Shown here: one piece after another, positions 28,244 through 37,653 of the stretch | Layout of the letters: every line of letters starts with the position of its first letter | Numbering within the stretch: position 1 is the first letter of the stretch | From: Pedobacter zeae | GTDB taxonomy: Bacteria; Bacteroidota; Bacteroidia; Sphingobacteriales; Sphingobacteriaceae | Direction: 5' to 3' | Assembly: GCF_014196715.1 (NCBI RefSeq) | Contig: NZ_JACIEF010000002.1 | Coordinates: 868,001-932,000 of the forward strand | DNA: 64,000 bases | Notes under the pieces: generated by a model | The model's database searches: none | What the model saw: only the letters and a program-made list of their open reading frames with translations | Told to the model about the DNA's origin: nothing | Program-made: the position numbers and the translations under genes

Positions 28244-29341
28244 TTATTTAACAAAGGGATCAATCATTTCGATTGTACCATCAGCCTTGTGCTTCAATTC
28301 GGTTACTTTCACGTTTCTAAGGTGTGTTTTGCCCGAAAGTTGGGTGTCATGATAAAAGATATACCATTTGCCATTAATTTCTAAGATAGAATGGTGGGTG
28401 GTCCAACCCTGAACAGGCTTCATAAAAGTACCTTCGTAAACAAATGGCCCATAGGGTTTATCACCAATCGCGTAAGCCAGGTAATGGGTATCGCCGGTTG
28501 AATAGGTGAAATAATATTTGCCATTAAATTTGTGCATCCAGCCTCCTTCGAAGAAACGCCTGTCGTGGTCTTTGGTGAGCAAAGGCTTTCCTTGTTTATC
28601 TACAAGCTGAACATCTTTTACTTCGCCATCAAATGATAACATGTCGCTACTCAATTTGGCTACTTTAGCGCTCAAAGCGGGCTCATTTTCTTTTTGTGAA
28701 TCGGTTTTAGACCCGTTTTTATCATATGCTCCATTATTCCAGCGCTGCAACTGCCCGCCCCAAATACCGCCAAAATACATGTAGCTGGCTCCATCGGTAT
28801 CGGTAAATACTGCCGGATCAATACTGAAACTTCCTTTAATAGGCGTTGGTTCGGCCTTAAAAGGTCCTGCCGGATTTTTTGACGTTGCAACCCCTATCCT
28901 AAATACACCTGATTTATCTTTAACCGGGAAATAAAGGTAATAGGTGCCGTTTTTAAAAGCCGCATCCGGTGCCCAGAGCTGTCTGCCTGCCCATGGAATG
29001 TCTCCGATACTTAATGCCACACCATGATCGGTAACCTTGCCATTAATGCTGTCCATACTTAAAATGTGATAGTCTCTCATGTCAAAATGGTCGCCATTGT
29101 CATTTTCTTTGGTTTCGGTTTCGATATCGTGCGATGGGTAAATGTAAATTTTTCCATTGAACAGGTGTGCAGAAGGATCGGCAGTGTAAATGTTGGAAAT
29201 AATGGGCTGCGAAAGGTAGCCGGTTTTTTTATCCGCATTTGTAGTTTTACTTTCTGTTTTCTGGTTTGCCTGCTGACAAGCGCCGGCAAAAGCCATTCCG
29301 GTTACAGCGGTAAAAAGGATTAGTTTTCTTAATTCGTTCAT
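28244..29341 (-). CDS. GH43 (subfamily 1-like) beta-xylosidase, probable lipoprotein
   Basis: A 365-residue, single-domain GH43 with a lipobox-like FAGAC (Cys22) followed by a charged linker. The propeller has base Asp55 (YTADPSAHL), Asp175 (FSIDPAVFT) and acid Glu265 (FFEGGWMHK). Blocks such as IPWAGRQLWAPDAAF and TTHHSILEINGKWYIFYHD resemble exo-acting GH43_1 xylosidases, which release xylose from short oligomers. It is the last gene of the five-gene minus-strand operon and lies 23 bp from the GH115 gene. A periplasm-facing lipoprotein would fit finishing the imported oligomers. Confidence 0.88.
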   Translation of the reverse strand: MNELRKLILFTAVTGMAFAGACQQANQKTESKTTNADKKTGYLSQPIISNIYTADPSAHLFNGKIYIYPSHDIETETKENDNGDHFDMRDYHILSMDSINGKVTDHGVALSIGDIPWAGRQLWAPDAAFKNGTYYLYFPVKDKSGVFRIGVATSKNPAGPFKAEPTPIKGSFSIDPAVFTDTDGASYMYFGGIWGGQLQRWNNGAYDKNGSKTDSQKENEPALSAKVAKLSSDMLSFDGEVKDVQLVDKQGKPLLTKDHDRRFFEGGWMHKFNGKYYFTYSTGDTHYLAYAIGDKPYGPFVYEGTFMKPVQGWTTHHSILEINGKWYIFYHDTQLSGKTHLRNVKVTELKHKADGTIEMIDPFVK

Positions 29342-29364
29342 ATATTTTATCGGTTTCGTTAAAG

Positions 29365-32217
29365 TTAATTTTGTGTACTTCTAATGCTCTCAGCAGGTCC
29401 TAAATAACTTGGTTTTAATCCGCCAAGATCCAGCACCAATTTCTGGAGTACCACCCCGGGGTTAATCATCCAATACCGGAGGGTGTGTTTACCTGGTTTA
29501 TTAAAAACCAGGGGTGTTTTGAAGATTTTAATATTGTTGGCCACCGATTGCCCCCAGGTATAATCAGAAGTATAATCTTTGCTGATATTAACCACAATCG
29601 GGCTTTGTTCATCCAATGAAACCGCGAATTTTAAACCATCTTTTCCTGTAAAATCAATGGTAGGAGATACGAAGGTATTTAAGTTGAAACTACCCGTTTC
29701 GTTTACAAAAATATCGTAGGCCAAATGCGGAGCACCTTCACCGGGTTGCTGCACAGGCGAGCTTACCGGCGTTACGATTACACCGTCTTTTGTTTTTCCG
29801 TAACCTGGGATGGTTTTCCAAAAAATTGGCCGGCTGTTTACCGCCCTGTTGTAGCTTGCCGCTTCTATTGAGAGGTAGCCATCATCGGCAAGGAATAAAT
29901 CGGGAGTTAAATCTGCCGGTAATGTATTTTCAGTTTTGATAGGCACGGTAATAATTGAATGGTTACTGCCAGTAATAAGCATTTCGGTTGTTTTAGTCCC
30001 TTTTGGCGCTTTACTCCAGTCAATGCTGATGTAAATTTTCTGATCATCACCAAGCATCCCTTTCTGGCGGCTTAGCGATACAAAAGGAGGGGCTTTAATC
30101 TCGTATTTCACTTCTCCTGCACCTGTTTTAAAAATTTCGAAGCTATGGAATGCATTGGTGACTGCCGAAAAAGTGAAACCATTGGGTAACTTTGTTTTTC
30201 CTGTAAAGTGAAGTGCTGAGTTTTCCGGTGAAATACCCAGGGCAGTAACGGGGTTGTTGATGAGTGTAGTTTTAGGGGCGATATTGCGATCCGGTTGCTG
30301 CCAGGAAGTGTATCCAATGTGTGTTTGGTCCATCATATGATCCCATTTTCCACCGGCCATTGTTTTGTTGTAATAAGTACTGATTTCAGCATCTTTTTTA
30401 AACAATGAATCGACCTTTCTGGCGAAACCATTGGCCGAAAACCTGCCCTGTTTGGCATATAGTGTATTTTTGGCCACGGCTAGATAAAGCTCGTACAAAT
30501 TGGCCAGGGCCTCAATAGGATGAAGTACCAGCTGGTAATAAGCATCTTTTTGGTGATCAGCTAATTGTTTGCTGGTGGTTATAGCTTGTTGTTTGAGTTT
30601 AATAAAATCATTGGTAACCTGTTCAAACTCATTATAGTTGGTTAAACTATAAGTGTTTTCATCAAGCAGTTCTGGTTTAACCCTTCCGGCATATTTCAGG
30701 TAGGTGTCTATATGACTCGATATGGCTACGGCCTGTTCATTACCAAATTGTTTGGCAGCCCATTGGGTAGTATAGTCTATTAATTTATCAGCCGGTATGG
30801 CATCAGGGTTCCAGGCATAATCTAAAAAGAATTGAATGGGAAATTCCATGGGTTTTAAATCACCAACGTTTACAATCCAAATCTGGTTGGCATTGTACTC
30901 GTAAGCCATGTGCATTTGTTCCCATATTTTTTGGATGGGATTAGTATTTATCCATTTATAGTTTCTCGGACCGCCTACATAATCGAAGTGATAATAAATT
31001 CCATAACCACCTTTTCTGGGTTTCTCTCCCAGGGCCGGCAATTTTCTGATGTTGCCCCAATTATCATCGCAAAGCAGTAAAGTAACGTCGTCCGGAACGC
31101 GCATTCCTTTATCGTAATAATCCTGAACTTCTTTGTATAAGGCCCAAAGCTGCGGGGTTTGCGCCGCAGGTTTTTGGGTTACTTTTTCAATAATCTGGCG
31201 CTGGTCGTTTACAATTTTTTCGAGCAGGGCGGTGGCTGTACCATCTGACATCGGCTCGTCGCCATCACCACGCATACCAATGGTAATAATTTGTTCTTTA
31301 CCGGCTACACGTTGCAGGCCGCTTTCCCAAAATGCACGTAACTGTGCCGGATTTTGTTCATAATTCCATTTACCGCCCTTATATCGTTTCCATTCATCGT
31401 GTGCACGTGTTAGGGGTTCGTGGTGTGAAGTTCCGATTACTACCCCGTATTCATCAGCCAAAATAGGATTGAGCACATCGTCGTCGTTAAATGCATTACC
31501 CCACATGGCCGGCCATAAATAATTTCCCTTTAAACGGAGAATCAGTTCGAACACCTTTTCATAAAACTTATGGTTAAAGCCTCCAAATTCTTTTCTGCTC
31601 CAGCCCGAAAGTGCAGGGGCTTCGTCATTTAAAAATATTCCCCGGTATTTTACCGCCGGCGATGAAATTACATGGCTTCCTCCGATAACGTAGAGCGATT
31701 GGCTTTTTTTTACCGGTACATCCGCCCAGTAATACCATGGCGAAACACCCATCTGAGCAGAAAGTTCGTATACTCCGTATATGGTTCCACGTTTGTCGCT
31801 GCCTGCAATTACCAGGGCCGAATCAATCCCCTTTACCGGGTTTTTTACCACCTGTATTAAGGTCGCCTCCCACTTGCCCGCAATTTCTGAACCATCCAGG
31901 CTGCGGTTACGGATCATGTCGCCGATGATTTTGCTTTTACCGATTGTACCAATGATGATGGGCAGCCTGCTGGTTTTACCGGTTAAAAATACAGGCTCAA
32001 TACCACTCACCAGTTTAATATCGTTCTGAAGATTTTTAGCTGCCCGTACAACGCCGGGCCATTCGTGATTATCGACAATAATTGCCGGAACCTTACCCTG
32101 GCTCACCAGTGGAAAGCTTCCGGGAAGGTAAGTATTTACCGTAATTGGATCGAGCGTATGAGCCCGGACGGTGATAAAGCCGGAAAAAAATAAGATCAGT
32201 GCAAATAATTTCTTCAT
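29365..32217 (-). CDS. GH115 alpha-glucuronidase
   Basis: A 950-residue secreted enzyme with a signal peptide (about 1-19, VRAHT). GH115 hallmarks are visible: a small N-terminal domain (SRLPIIIGTIGKSK, TIYGVYELSAQMGVSPWYYWADVPVKK), then the TIM barrel (FLNDEAPALSGW, FELILRLKGNYLWPAMWGNAF, GTSHHEPLTRAHDEW, IGMRGDGDEPMSDG, LLCDDNWGNIRKLP). A helical domain and a C-terminal beta-sandwich (about 780-950) follow. The family removes 4-O-methyl-glucuronic acid from internal as well as terminal xylose. Length is normal. It is the fourth gene of the operon led by the GH10 at 35389. Confidence 0.94.
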   Translation of the reverse strand: MKKLFALILFFSGFITVRAHTLDPITVNTYLPGSFPLVSQGKVPAIIVDNHEWPGVVRAAKNLQNDIKLVSGIEPVFLTGKTSRLPIIIGTIGKSKIIGDMIRNRSLDGSEIAGKWEATLIQVVKNPVKGIDSALVIAGSDKRGTIYGVYELSAQMGVSPWYYWADVPVKKSQSLYVIGGSHVISSPAVKYRGIFLNDEAPALSGWSRKEFGGFNHKFYEKVFELILRLKGNYLWPAMWGNAFNDDDVLNPILADEYGVVIGTSHHEPLTRAHDEWKRYKGGKWNYEQNPAQLRAFWESGLQRVAGKEQIITIGMRGDGDEPMSDGTATALLEKIVNDQRQIIEKVTQKPAAQTPQLWALYKEVQDYYDKGMRVPDDVTLLLCDDNWGNIRKLPALGEKPRKGGYGIYYHFDYVGGPRNYKWINTNPIQKIWEQMHMAYEYNANQIWIVNVGDLKPMEFPIQFFLDYAWNPDAIPADKLIDYTTQWAAKQFGNEQAVAISSHIDTYLKYAGRVKPELLDENTYSLTNYNEFEQVTNDFIKLKQQAITTSKQLADHQKDAYYQLVLHPIEALANLYELYLAVAKNTLYAKQGRFSANGFARKVDSLFKKDAEISTYYNKTMAGGKWDHMMDQTHIGYTSWQQPDRNIAPKTTLINNPVTALGISPENSALHFTGKTKLPNGFTFSAVTNAFHSFEIFKTGAGEVKYEIKAPPFVSLSRQKGMLGDDQKIYISIDWSKAPKGTKTTEMLITGSNHSIITVPIKTENTLPADLTPDLFLADDGYLSIEAASYNRAVNSRPIFWKTIPGYGKTKDGVIVTPVSSPVQQPGEGAPHLAYDIFVNETGSFNLNTFVSPTIDFTGKDGLKFAVSLDEQSPIVVNISKDYTSDYTWGQSVANNIKIFKTPLVFNKPGKHTLRYWMINPGVVLQKLVLDLGGLKPSYLGPAESIRSTQN

Positions 32218-32220
32218 GAG

Positions 32221-33327
32221 TTAAAATTTAACGACCTCCCAGTAAGCTTTTTTGGGTTTTAACTGCGTATCGAAAAGTAAAGGATAATTTTTACGGCCGG
32301 GTACGGGATAACCGTCCAGCCAGGTGCGGCGGTCTGAAATATTCCAGAAGGTAACATTGGTGATTACATTTTTATATCTTCTGAATACATCGAACACCAT
32401 TTTGTATTGCGCTATCTGCCTGGCTTCGAGTTCGGCAGTGTAAGCGTCGCTTTCATCGGGGCGTTTGCTTCGTTTATTTTTCTCCCAGGGATAAATAGAA
32501 ATATCCAATTCGGTAAACTGTATTTTAAGGCCTAAAGAGGAATAACGCCTGATTGCCAAAACCAGTTCTTTTTCAGTAGGTTCGTAAATAGACCAGTGTG
32601 CCTGCAAACCAACGCCGTCTATAGGAACGCCTTTGTCTTTTAGGCTCTTGAGTAACCTGTACACACGTTCCCGCTTTTCGGGTCTTTCGGTATTGTAATC
32701 ATTGTAATAAAGCTTGGCATCGGGATCGGCGGCGTGGGCATATTCGAAAGCTTTGGCGATAAAGTCTTCGCCGCAGATCTGAAACCATTTGGAATTGCGG
32801 AGATACCGGGTAGAATCATCGTCAATGGCCTCATTTACAACGTCCCAGGCATATATTTTTCCTTTATACCGCCCAACAACCGCATCGATATGTGCCTTTA
32901 ACCGCTGTAGCAATACGGCTTTACTTACTTCTTTTCCATCTTTATCCGTAAAGAACCAGGAAGGTGCCTGTTCGTGCCAGCATAAATTATGTCCGCGTAC
33001 TTTGATGTTATTTTTCTCTGCAAAACTGATGAGCGAATCGGCTTCCTTCCAGTTGAATTGGCCTTCCTGGGGTTGCATCCGCTCCATTTTCATGTCGTTC
33101 TCCGCCGTGATGCTGTTAAAGTGTTTTTTGATCAAGGCACTTTCTTCTCCGGCCAGATTACGTTTGCCAACGGCAACACCAATAGAAAAATAGTTTTTAT
33201 AAACATCTTTTAAACCAATGGTATCGGTTTGATGACCGTAAGAAAAGGGTATGGTTTTATATGCCCCAAAGCTCAACGCAAAGCATAGCATTAAACCAGC
33301 GCTTAAAAGTATATTTTTGGTATTCAT
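32221..33327 (-). CDS. GH10 endo-beta-1,4-xylanase (single domain)
   Basis: A 368-residue secreted GH10. The open frame extends upstream to 33489, but that part overlaps the preceding esterase and is not signal-like. The ATG at 33327 gives a clean hydrophobic leader (NILLSAGLMLCFALSFGAYK). The barrel shows FNSITAENDMKM, GHNLCWHEQAPSW, acid/base Glu166 in WDVVNEA, and nucleophile Glu273 in FTELDIS. There is no inserted binding module, unlike the core-operon xylanase, so it probably acts on soluble oligomers in the periplasm. It lies 3 bp upstream of the GH115 gene and is paralogous to the GH10 at 34310. Confidence 0.93.
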   Translation of the reverse strand: MNTKNILLSAGLMLCFALSFGAYKTIPFSYGHQTDTIGLKDVYKNYFSIGVAVGKRNLAGEESALIKKHFNSITAENDMKMERMQPQEGQFNWKEADSLISFAEKNNIKVRGHNLCWHEQAPSWFFTDKDGKEVSKAVLLQRLKAHIDAVVGRYKGKIYAWDVVNEAIDDDSTRYLRNSKWFQICGEDFIAKAFEYAHAADPDAKLYYNDYNTERPEKRERVYRLLKSLKDKGVPIDGVGLQAHWSIYEPTEKELVLAIRRYSSLGLKIQFTELDISIYPWEKNKRSKRPDESDAYTAELEARQIAQYKMVFDVFRRYKNVITNVTFWNISDRRTWLDGYPVPGRKNYPLLFDTQLKPKKAYWEVVKF

Positions 33328-33361
33328 TATCTTCAATTTTGAAAGGTTACAGCTTATTGGG

Positions 33362-34213
<852 letters not shown>

Positions 34214-34309
34214 TTATATTAATAGTATTTGATTAGATGCAGTTATGGACAGGCCTTACCGCAGCAGGAACGGCCGCAGCAATTTTGCGGCCATCTGCTC
34301 ACTGTCCGC

Positions 34310-35389
34310 TTAAAACCTGGTTACCTCGTAGTATGCTTTTTTAGGTTGTAAATCCGTGTCGAACAATAACGGGAAGTTTTTTCTGCCCCGGCCATCCAGC
34401 CAGCTGTAGCGGTCTGAAAGGTTCCAGAACGTAACACCGGTAATATGCTTTTTATATTTTCTGAATACCTCAAAAACCATCTTATATTTCTCCAGTTGCT
34501 GTTGTTCCATTTCCGGTGTAAAAGCCGTTTTATCAAGGCTTTTTTCTCCCGTGATCAGCTGACCACCCTGCCTCCCCGGAAATACGGAAATGTCCAGTTC
34601 GGTAAACTGGATCTGAAGACCCAGGGATGAAAATAATTCGATTGATTTTTCAAGCTCTGACCGGCTCGGGTTATTGACAGACCAATGTGCCTGTAAACCT
34701 ACACCATGGATGGGAACTCCTTTGGCCAGCAGCTTTTTCAGCATGGTATAAATCTTCTCTCTTTTTATTGGATTTTCCGTATTGTAATCGTTGTAAAATA
34801 ACACTGCCTTTGGATCTGCGGCGTGTGCATACCTGAATGCCTGCTCAATAAACTCTTCTCCGGCAATCTGATACAGCTGAGATTTGCGGTAAGTGCTGGT
34901 GTCATCGGCTATTGCCTCATTCACAACATCCCAGGCATAAATTTTTCCGCGGTAGCGCGATACCACCGTATTAATATGGTCTTTGATCCTCGAAAGTAAA
35001 ACTTCTTTATTAACCTGGTTTCCTGTAGAATCTTTAAACAGCCATCTTGGCGTTTGTCCGTGCCAAACCAGGCAGTGCCCCCTTATTTTTAATTGATGGT
35101 CTAACCCGAATTGAACAATGGAGTCGGCAATTTGCCAGAAATATTTTTTTTCAAACGGGTGTATGGGACCCATTTTCATTGCATTTTCTGCAGTGATGGA
35201 GCTGAAATGTGTGAGGATTAACGATTTTTCATCGCTCCGGAGATCGGAAGGCTTAACCGCAACTCCTATGGGAAAGTAATCTTTATAATAGTCTTTCAGT
35301 CCTTCAGCCCTTTTGTAGGCAACCAGGGGCAGGATTAAAAAGAGGAGGTAAAAAGAAATCGTTCGTAATTTATTCGGCTTCCAGCTCAT
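34310..35389 (-). CDS. GH10 endo-beta-1,4-xylanase (single domain), first gene of the operon
   Basis: A 359-residue secreted GH10 with a hydrophobic leader (TISFYLLFLILPLVAYK). Motifs are FSSITAENAMKMG, GHCLVWHGQTPRW, acid/base Glu158 in WDVVNEA and nucleophile Glu264 in FTELDIS. It is close in sequence and layout to the GH10 at 32221, with the same gaps and the same C-terminal FPLLFDTDLQPKKAY, which points to duplication within the locus. It leads the operon GH10-CE6-GH10-GH115-GH43 and has the conserved operator 60-88 bp upstream of its start. Confidence 0.93.
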   Translation of the reverse strand: MSWKPNKLRTISFYLLFLILPLVAYKRAEGLKDYYKDYFPIGVAVKPSDLRSDEKSLILTHFSSITAENAMKMGPIHPFEKKYFWQIADSIVQFGLDHQLKIRGHCLVWHGQTPRWLFKDSTGNQVNKEVLLSRIKDHINTVVSRYRGKIYAWDVVNEAIADDTSTYRKSQLYQIAGEEFIEQAFRYAHAADPKAVLFYNDYNTENPIKREKIYTMLKKLLAKGVPIHGVGLQAHWSVNNPSRSELEKSIELFSSLGLQIQFTELDISVFPGRQGGQLITGEKSLDKTAFTPEMEQQQLEKYKMVFEVFRKYKKHITGVTFWNLSDRYSWLDGRGRKNFPLLFDTDLQPKKAYYEVTRF

Positions 35390-35411
35390 ATATTGGTTGA
35401 TGATAAGGAAG

Positions 35412-35419
35412 CTAAATTA
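35412..35419 (-). promoter_or_regulatory. -7-like box of the GH10-led operon
   Basis: TAATTTAG on the minus strand, 22 bp upstream of the start codon. It has the same spacing to the operator block as the TACTTTAG box upstream of the GH43-CBM6 gene. Confidence 0.5.
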
Positions 35420-35447
35420 TTTGGATCGGCGGTATAAGGATAGCTTG

Positions 35448-35477
35448 TTTCGTCATTTTTACTAGCACATTTGAATA
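35448..35477 (-). promoter_or_regulatory. Putative HTCS operator of the GH10-led operon
   Basis: Blocks TTTCGTCA, TTTTACTAG and ACATTTG match the GH43-CBM6 promoter site at 24 of 28 positions. A further CAGAATT-ATTG block lies at 35494-35505. The distance to the -7-like box is conserved. Regulation by the HTCS at 16716 is inferred. Confidence 0.65.
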
Positions 35478-35868
35478 ATCGGGTGTTTTTTAGCAGAATT
35501 TATTGGAATGCGTTTAAATTTTATTCAACTAAAGCATATTACATTTTACTGTGACACACTGAGGGGGATTGTATAAGAATCAATAAGAGTAGCAGGAGAA
35601 TTTAACGTTTAGATCTCCTCGAGAAATCGTCGTTGCTGGAAGGCTTTTTAGCCGGCGAAGCCTGTAGCAGCTAGGCTTCGTCGTTCCTCCTCGCCATGAT
35701 GATTCCGTTTATTTTCTAATTGCACTGAAAAAGCTTCGGCAGAAAGCAGATTCTATGACGTTGGTAAATGGCTGAATGATAATAAAACAGCTTCGGCATT
35801 TCAAAAAAACAGGTATACTTTCTTTTAGTAAAAAGTGATATATTTAGCTCACTTTAGGCTGTTGTTAA

Positions 35869-36414
35869 ATGCAGGAAGAGGACCAAATATTACTTGATGA
35901 GCTTCAATCAGGGCATAAAACTGCTCATGAGCGTGTATTCAAAAAATACTATCGAGCCCTTGCGCTCAAAGCTTTCCTTATTCTGGATGATGAAATGGAA
36001 GCAGAAGATGTGGTGCAGAACCTTTTCGTGGAGATGTGGCAGAAAAACCATTACCGGTCCGTCAAATCTTCATTAAAGTCGTACCTGTTTCGTGCCGTAC
36101 ACAACCAATGTCTGATGGTATTGCGCAAGAAAAAGAGTACGCAACGCCAGTTAGAGGTATATACACAGTCGTTAGTGCAGGAAACAGAGGAACAAGGGCA
36201 AAGAGAGGTCCCCAACGATTTGCGGGAACAACAGGTGAAAACGATTTTCAATGAACTTTCCATACAACGCCAAAAAGCCTTTAAACTGGTACATATAGAC
36301 CATAAAAAGTATCAGGAAGCGGCAGATGAAATGGGGGTTTCCATCAACTCGGTGAAGACACACCTTAAATTGGCAGTAAAAGTGCTGCAGAAAAAACTAA
36401 TAAATTTAAAATAA
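35869..36414 (+). CDS. ECF-family RNA polymerase sigma factor (SusC/FecR-associated type)
   Basis: A 181-residue sigma-70 family factor with only regions 2 and 4. Region 2 covers about 10-85 with AEDVVQNLFVEMWQKN and LKSYLFRAVHNQCLMVLRKKK. Region 4 covers about 120-175 with FNELSIQRQKAFKLVHIDHKKYQEAADEMG and VSINSVKTHLKLAVKVLQK. It directly precedes a FecR-type anti-sigma gene and an STN-bearing SusC, the standard trans-envelope signalling set in Bacteroidota: SusC senses substrate, FecR releases the sigma factor, and the sigma factor transcribes the SusC/D operon. Confidence 0.92.
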   Translation: MQEEDQILLDELQSGHKTAHERVFKKYYRALALKAFLILDDEMEAEDVVQNLFVEMWQKNHYRSVKSSLKSYLFRAVHNQCLMVLRKKKSTQRQLEVYTQSLVQETEEQGQREVPNDLREQQVKTIFNELSIQRQKAFKLVHIDHKKYQEAADEMGVSINSVKTHLKLAVKVLQKKLINLK

Positions 36415-36436
36415 CATTCACCTAATAGAGACGAAC

Positions 36437-37579
36437 ATGCATCTGAATAAGGAGATGGAGTATAACGACGAATATATTAAGGCACTCTTGGTGGAAAAGC
36501 TGGCCGGAACGATCAGTGAAGAAGATGAGCTAATGGTGAATAAAGCGCTTTCAGATTCGCCAGCAGCCAGGGCATATTGGCAGCATATTCTCGGTCAGTT
36601 TCAGGCGTCGTCCCGTGCTTCTGATTTTCTGGATCGTTTAGATGAACAGCAGGCATGGAATCGTATAAGTAAAGAGTTAAAAGATGATCAACATGCAATT
36701 GAAGCTAAAAAGGTACCGATGTGGCGGTATGTGGTATCTTCGGCAGCTGTATTGGCGATTGCATTTATTGGTTTTTGGATGTTTCGTGGCCATAATACCG
36801 TTACACTGCAGGCCCCTCATCACCAGGTATATTTAAAAACAGATGATGGGCAAACACTTGATCTTTCTGCCGACCGGAAATTTGAAATAGCAGGTACAGA
36901 AATCAATAATCAATCTAAAGAATTGAGCTACACCAGCGATGCAAGCAAGTCTCTGCAGTGGGCAACATTGGTGGTGCCACCTACAAAAGACTATAAAATA
37001 AAATTAAACGATGGCACAACTGTGTGGTTAAATGCAACATCAAGTTTGCGTTTCCCCTTTCGTTTTGATCTTTCCAAACGTGAAGTATATTTAAAGGGCG
37101 AGGCATATTTTGAAGTAGCTAAAAATGCGAAAGTACCTTTTATCGTGCATACAGATTATGCTGCAATACAGGTACATGGTACCTCCTTCAATATAAGTGC
37201 CTATGAAAACGAAGTATTTACAGCTTCTTTGGTAGAAGGTGCTATATCAGCAGTTAAAGACCAAGAAAATATCCTGTTGAAGCCTGGCGAAGAGGTTTTT
37301 GCTCGATCCGGTACACTTGGTGTTAGAAATTTCGATGCCGATTTGCTCTCCTGGCGCAAAGGCTCCTACTATTTTCATCACAAGCCACTGGGAGAGATTG
37401 CGCAGGTTTTGGTTCGTTGGTACGATGTGAAAATTGACTGGAAATCAACCGCGATCAGCAAGCAGATATTTACAGGAGAGATAGACAAAAGCCAATCATT
37501 AGAAGTGGTGCTTTCTAATTTACAGCTAACCTCAGGCATTCATAGCAAGCTGGAAAAAGGCATATTAACCTTTTATTAA
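36437..37579 (+). CDS. FecR-family anti-sigma factor
   Basis: A 380-residue inner-membrane protein. A cytoplasmic N-terminal anti-sigma region (about 1-92) is followed by one membrane helix (about 96-116, VVSSAAVLAIAFIGFWMF), then the periplasmic FecR domain (about 175-290, LNDGTTVWLNATSSLRFP, GEAYFEVAKNAKVPF, TSFNISAY) and a DUF4974 C-terminal domain (about 305-380, SYYFHHKPLGEIAQVLVRWYDV). The ATG at 36455 is an alternative start. It lies 22 bp after the sigma gene and should hold that factor at the membrane until SusC signals. Confidence 0.92.
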   Translation: MHLNKEMEYNDEYIKALLVEKLAGTISEEDELMVNKALSDSPAARAYWQHILGQFQASSRASDFLDRLDEQQAWNRISKELKDDQHAIEAKKVPMWRYVVSSAAVLAIAFIGFWMFRGHNTVTLQAPHHQVYLKTDDGQTLDLSADRKFEIAGTEINNQSKELSYTSDASKSLQWATLVVPPTKDYKIKLNDGTTVWLNATSSLRFPFRFDLSKREVYLKGEAYFEVAKNAKVPFIVHTDYAAIQVHGTSFNISAYENEVFTASLVEGAISAVKDQENILLKPGEEVFARSGTLGVRNFDADLLSWRKGSYYFHHKPLGEIAQVLVRWYDVKIDWKSTAISKQIFTGEIDKSQSLEVVLSNLQLTSGIHSKLEKGILTFY

Positions 37580-37591
37580 ATTTTTTTAAAA

Positions 37592-37633
37592 AACATTCAC
37601 CCCTTTTAAGAATTATTGCATCATGGGTTTAAC
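37592..37633 (+). promoter_or_regulatory. Candidate ECF-sigma promoter of the SusC/D operon
   Basis: The 74-bp gap between fecR and susC contains AACATTCACCCC followed about 18 bp later by GCATCATGGG. The decamer AACATTCACC also occurs 15 bp before the fecR start (36413-36422). Short intergenic regions of this look are common before ECF-controlled susC genes, but the exact -35/-10 assignment is a guess. Confidence 0.35.
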
Positions 37634-37653
37634 TTAAATATAAACCTAAACGC

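Larger units (their letters stand above)
35390..35868. other. 479-bp intergenic region between the xylan locus and the ECF-sigma locus
   Basis: It holds the promoter/operator of the GH10-led operon (35412-35505), a fragment of a dispersed repeat rich in GGCTTC/GAAGCC (about 35625-35705), and an A/T-rich stretch before the sigma gene with TATATTTA near 35838 as a possible -7 box. The stretch 35709-35810 has faint coding character but no usable frame. No gene is supported. Confidence 0.5.

Noticed and set aside
35709..35810. Possible coding remnant upstream of the ECF sigma gene
   Set aside because: Short frames such as LKKLRQKADSM appear, but no family pattern or consistent frame could be followed.
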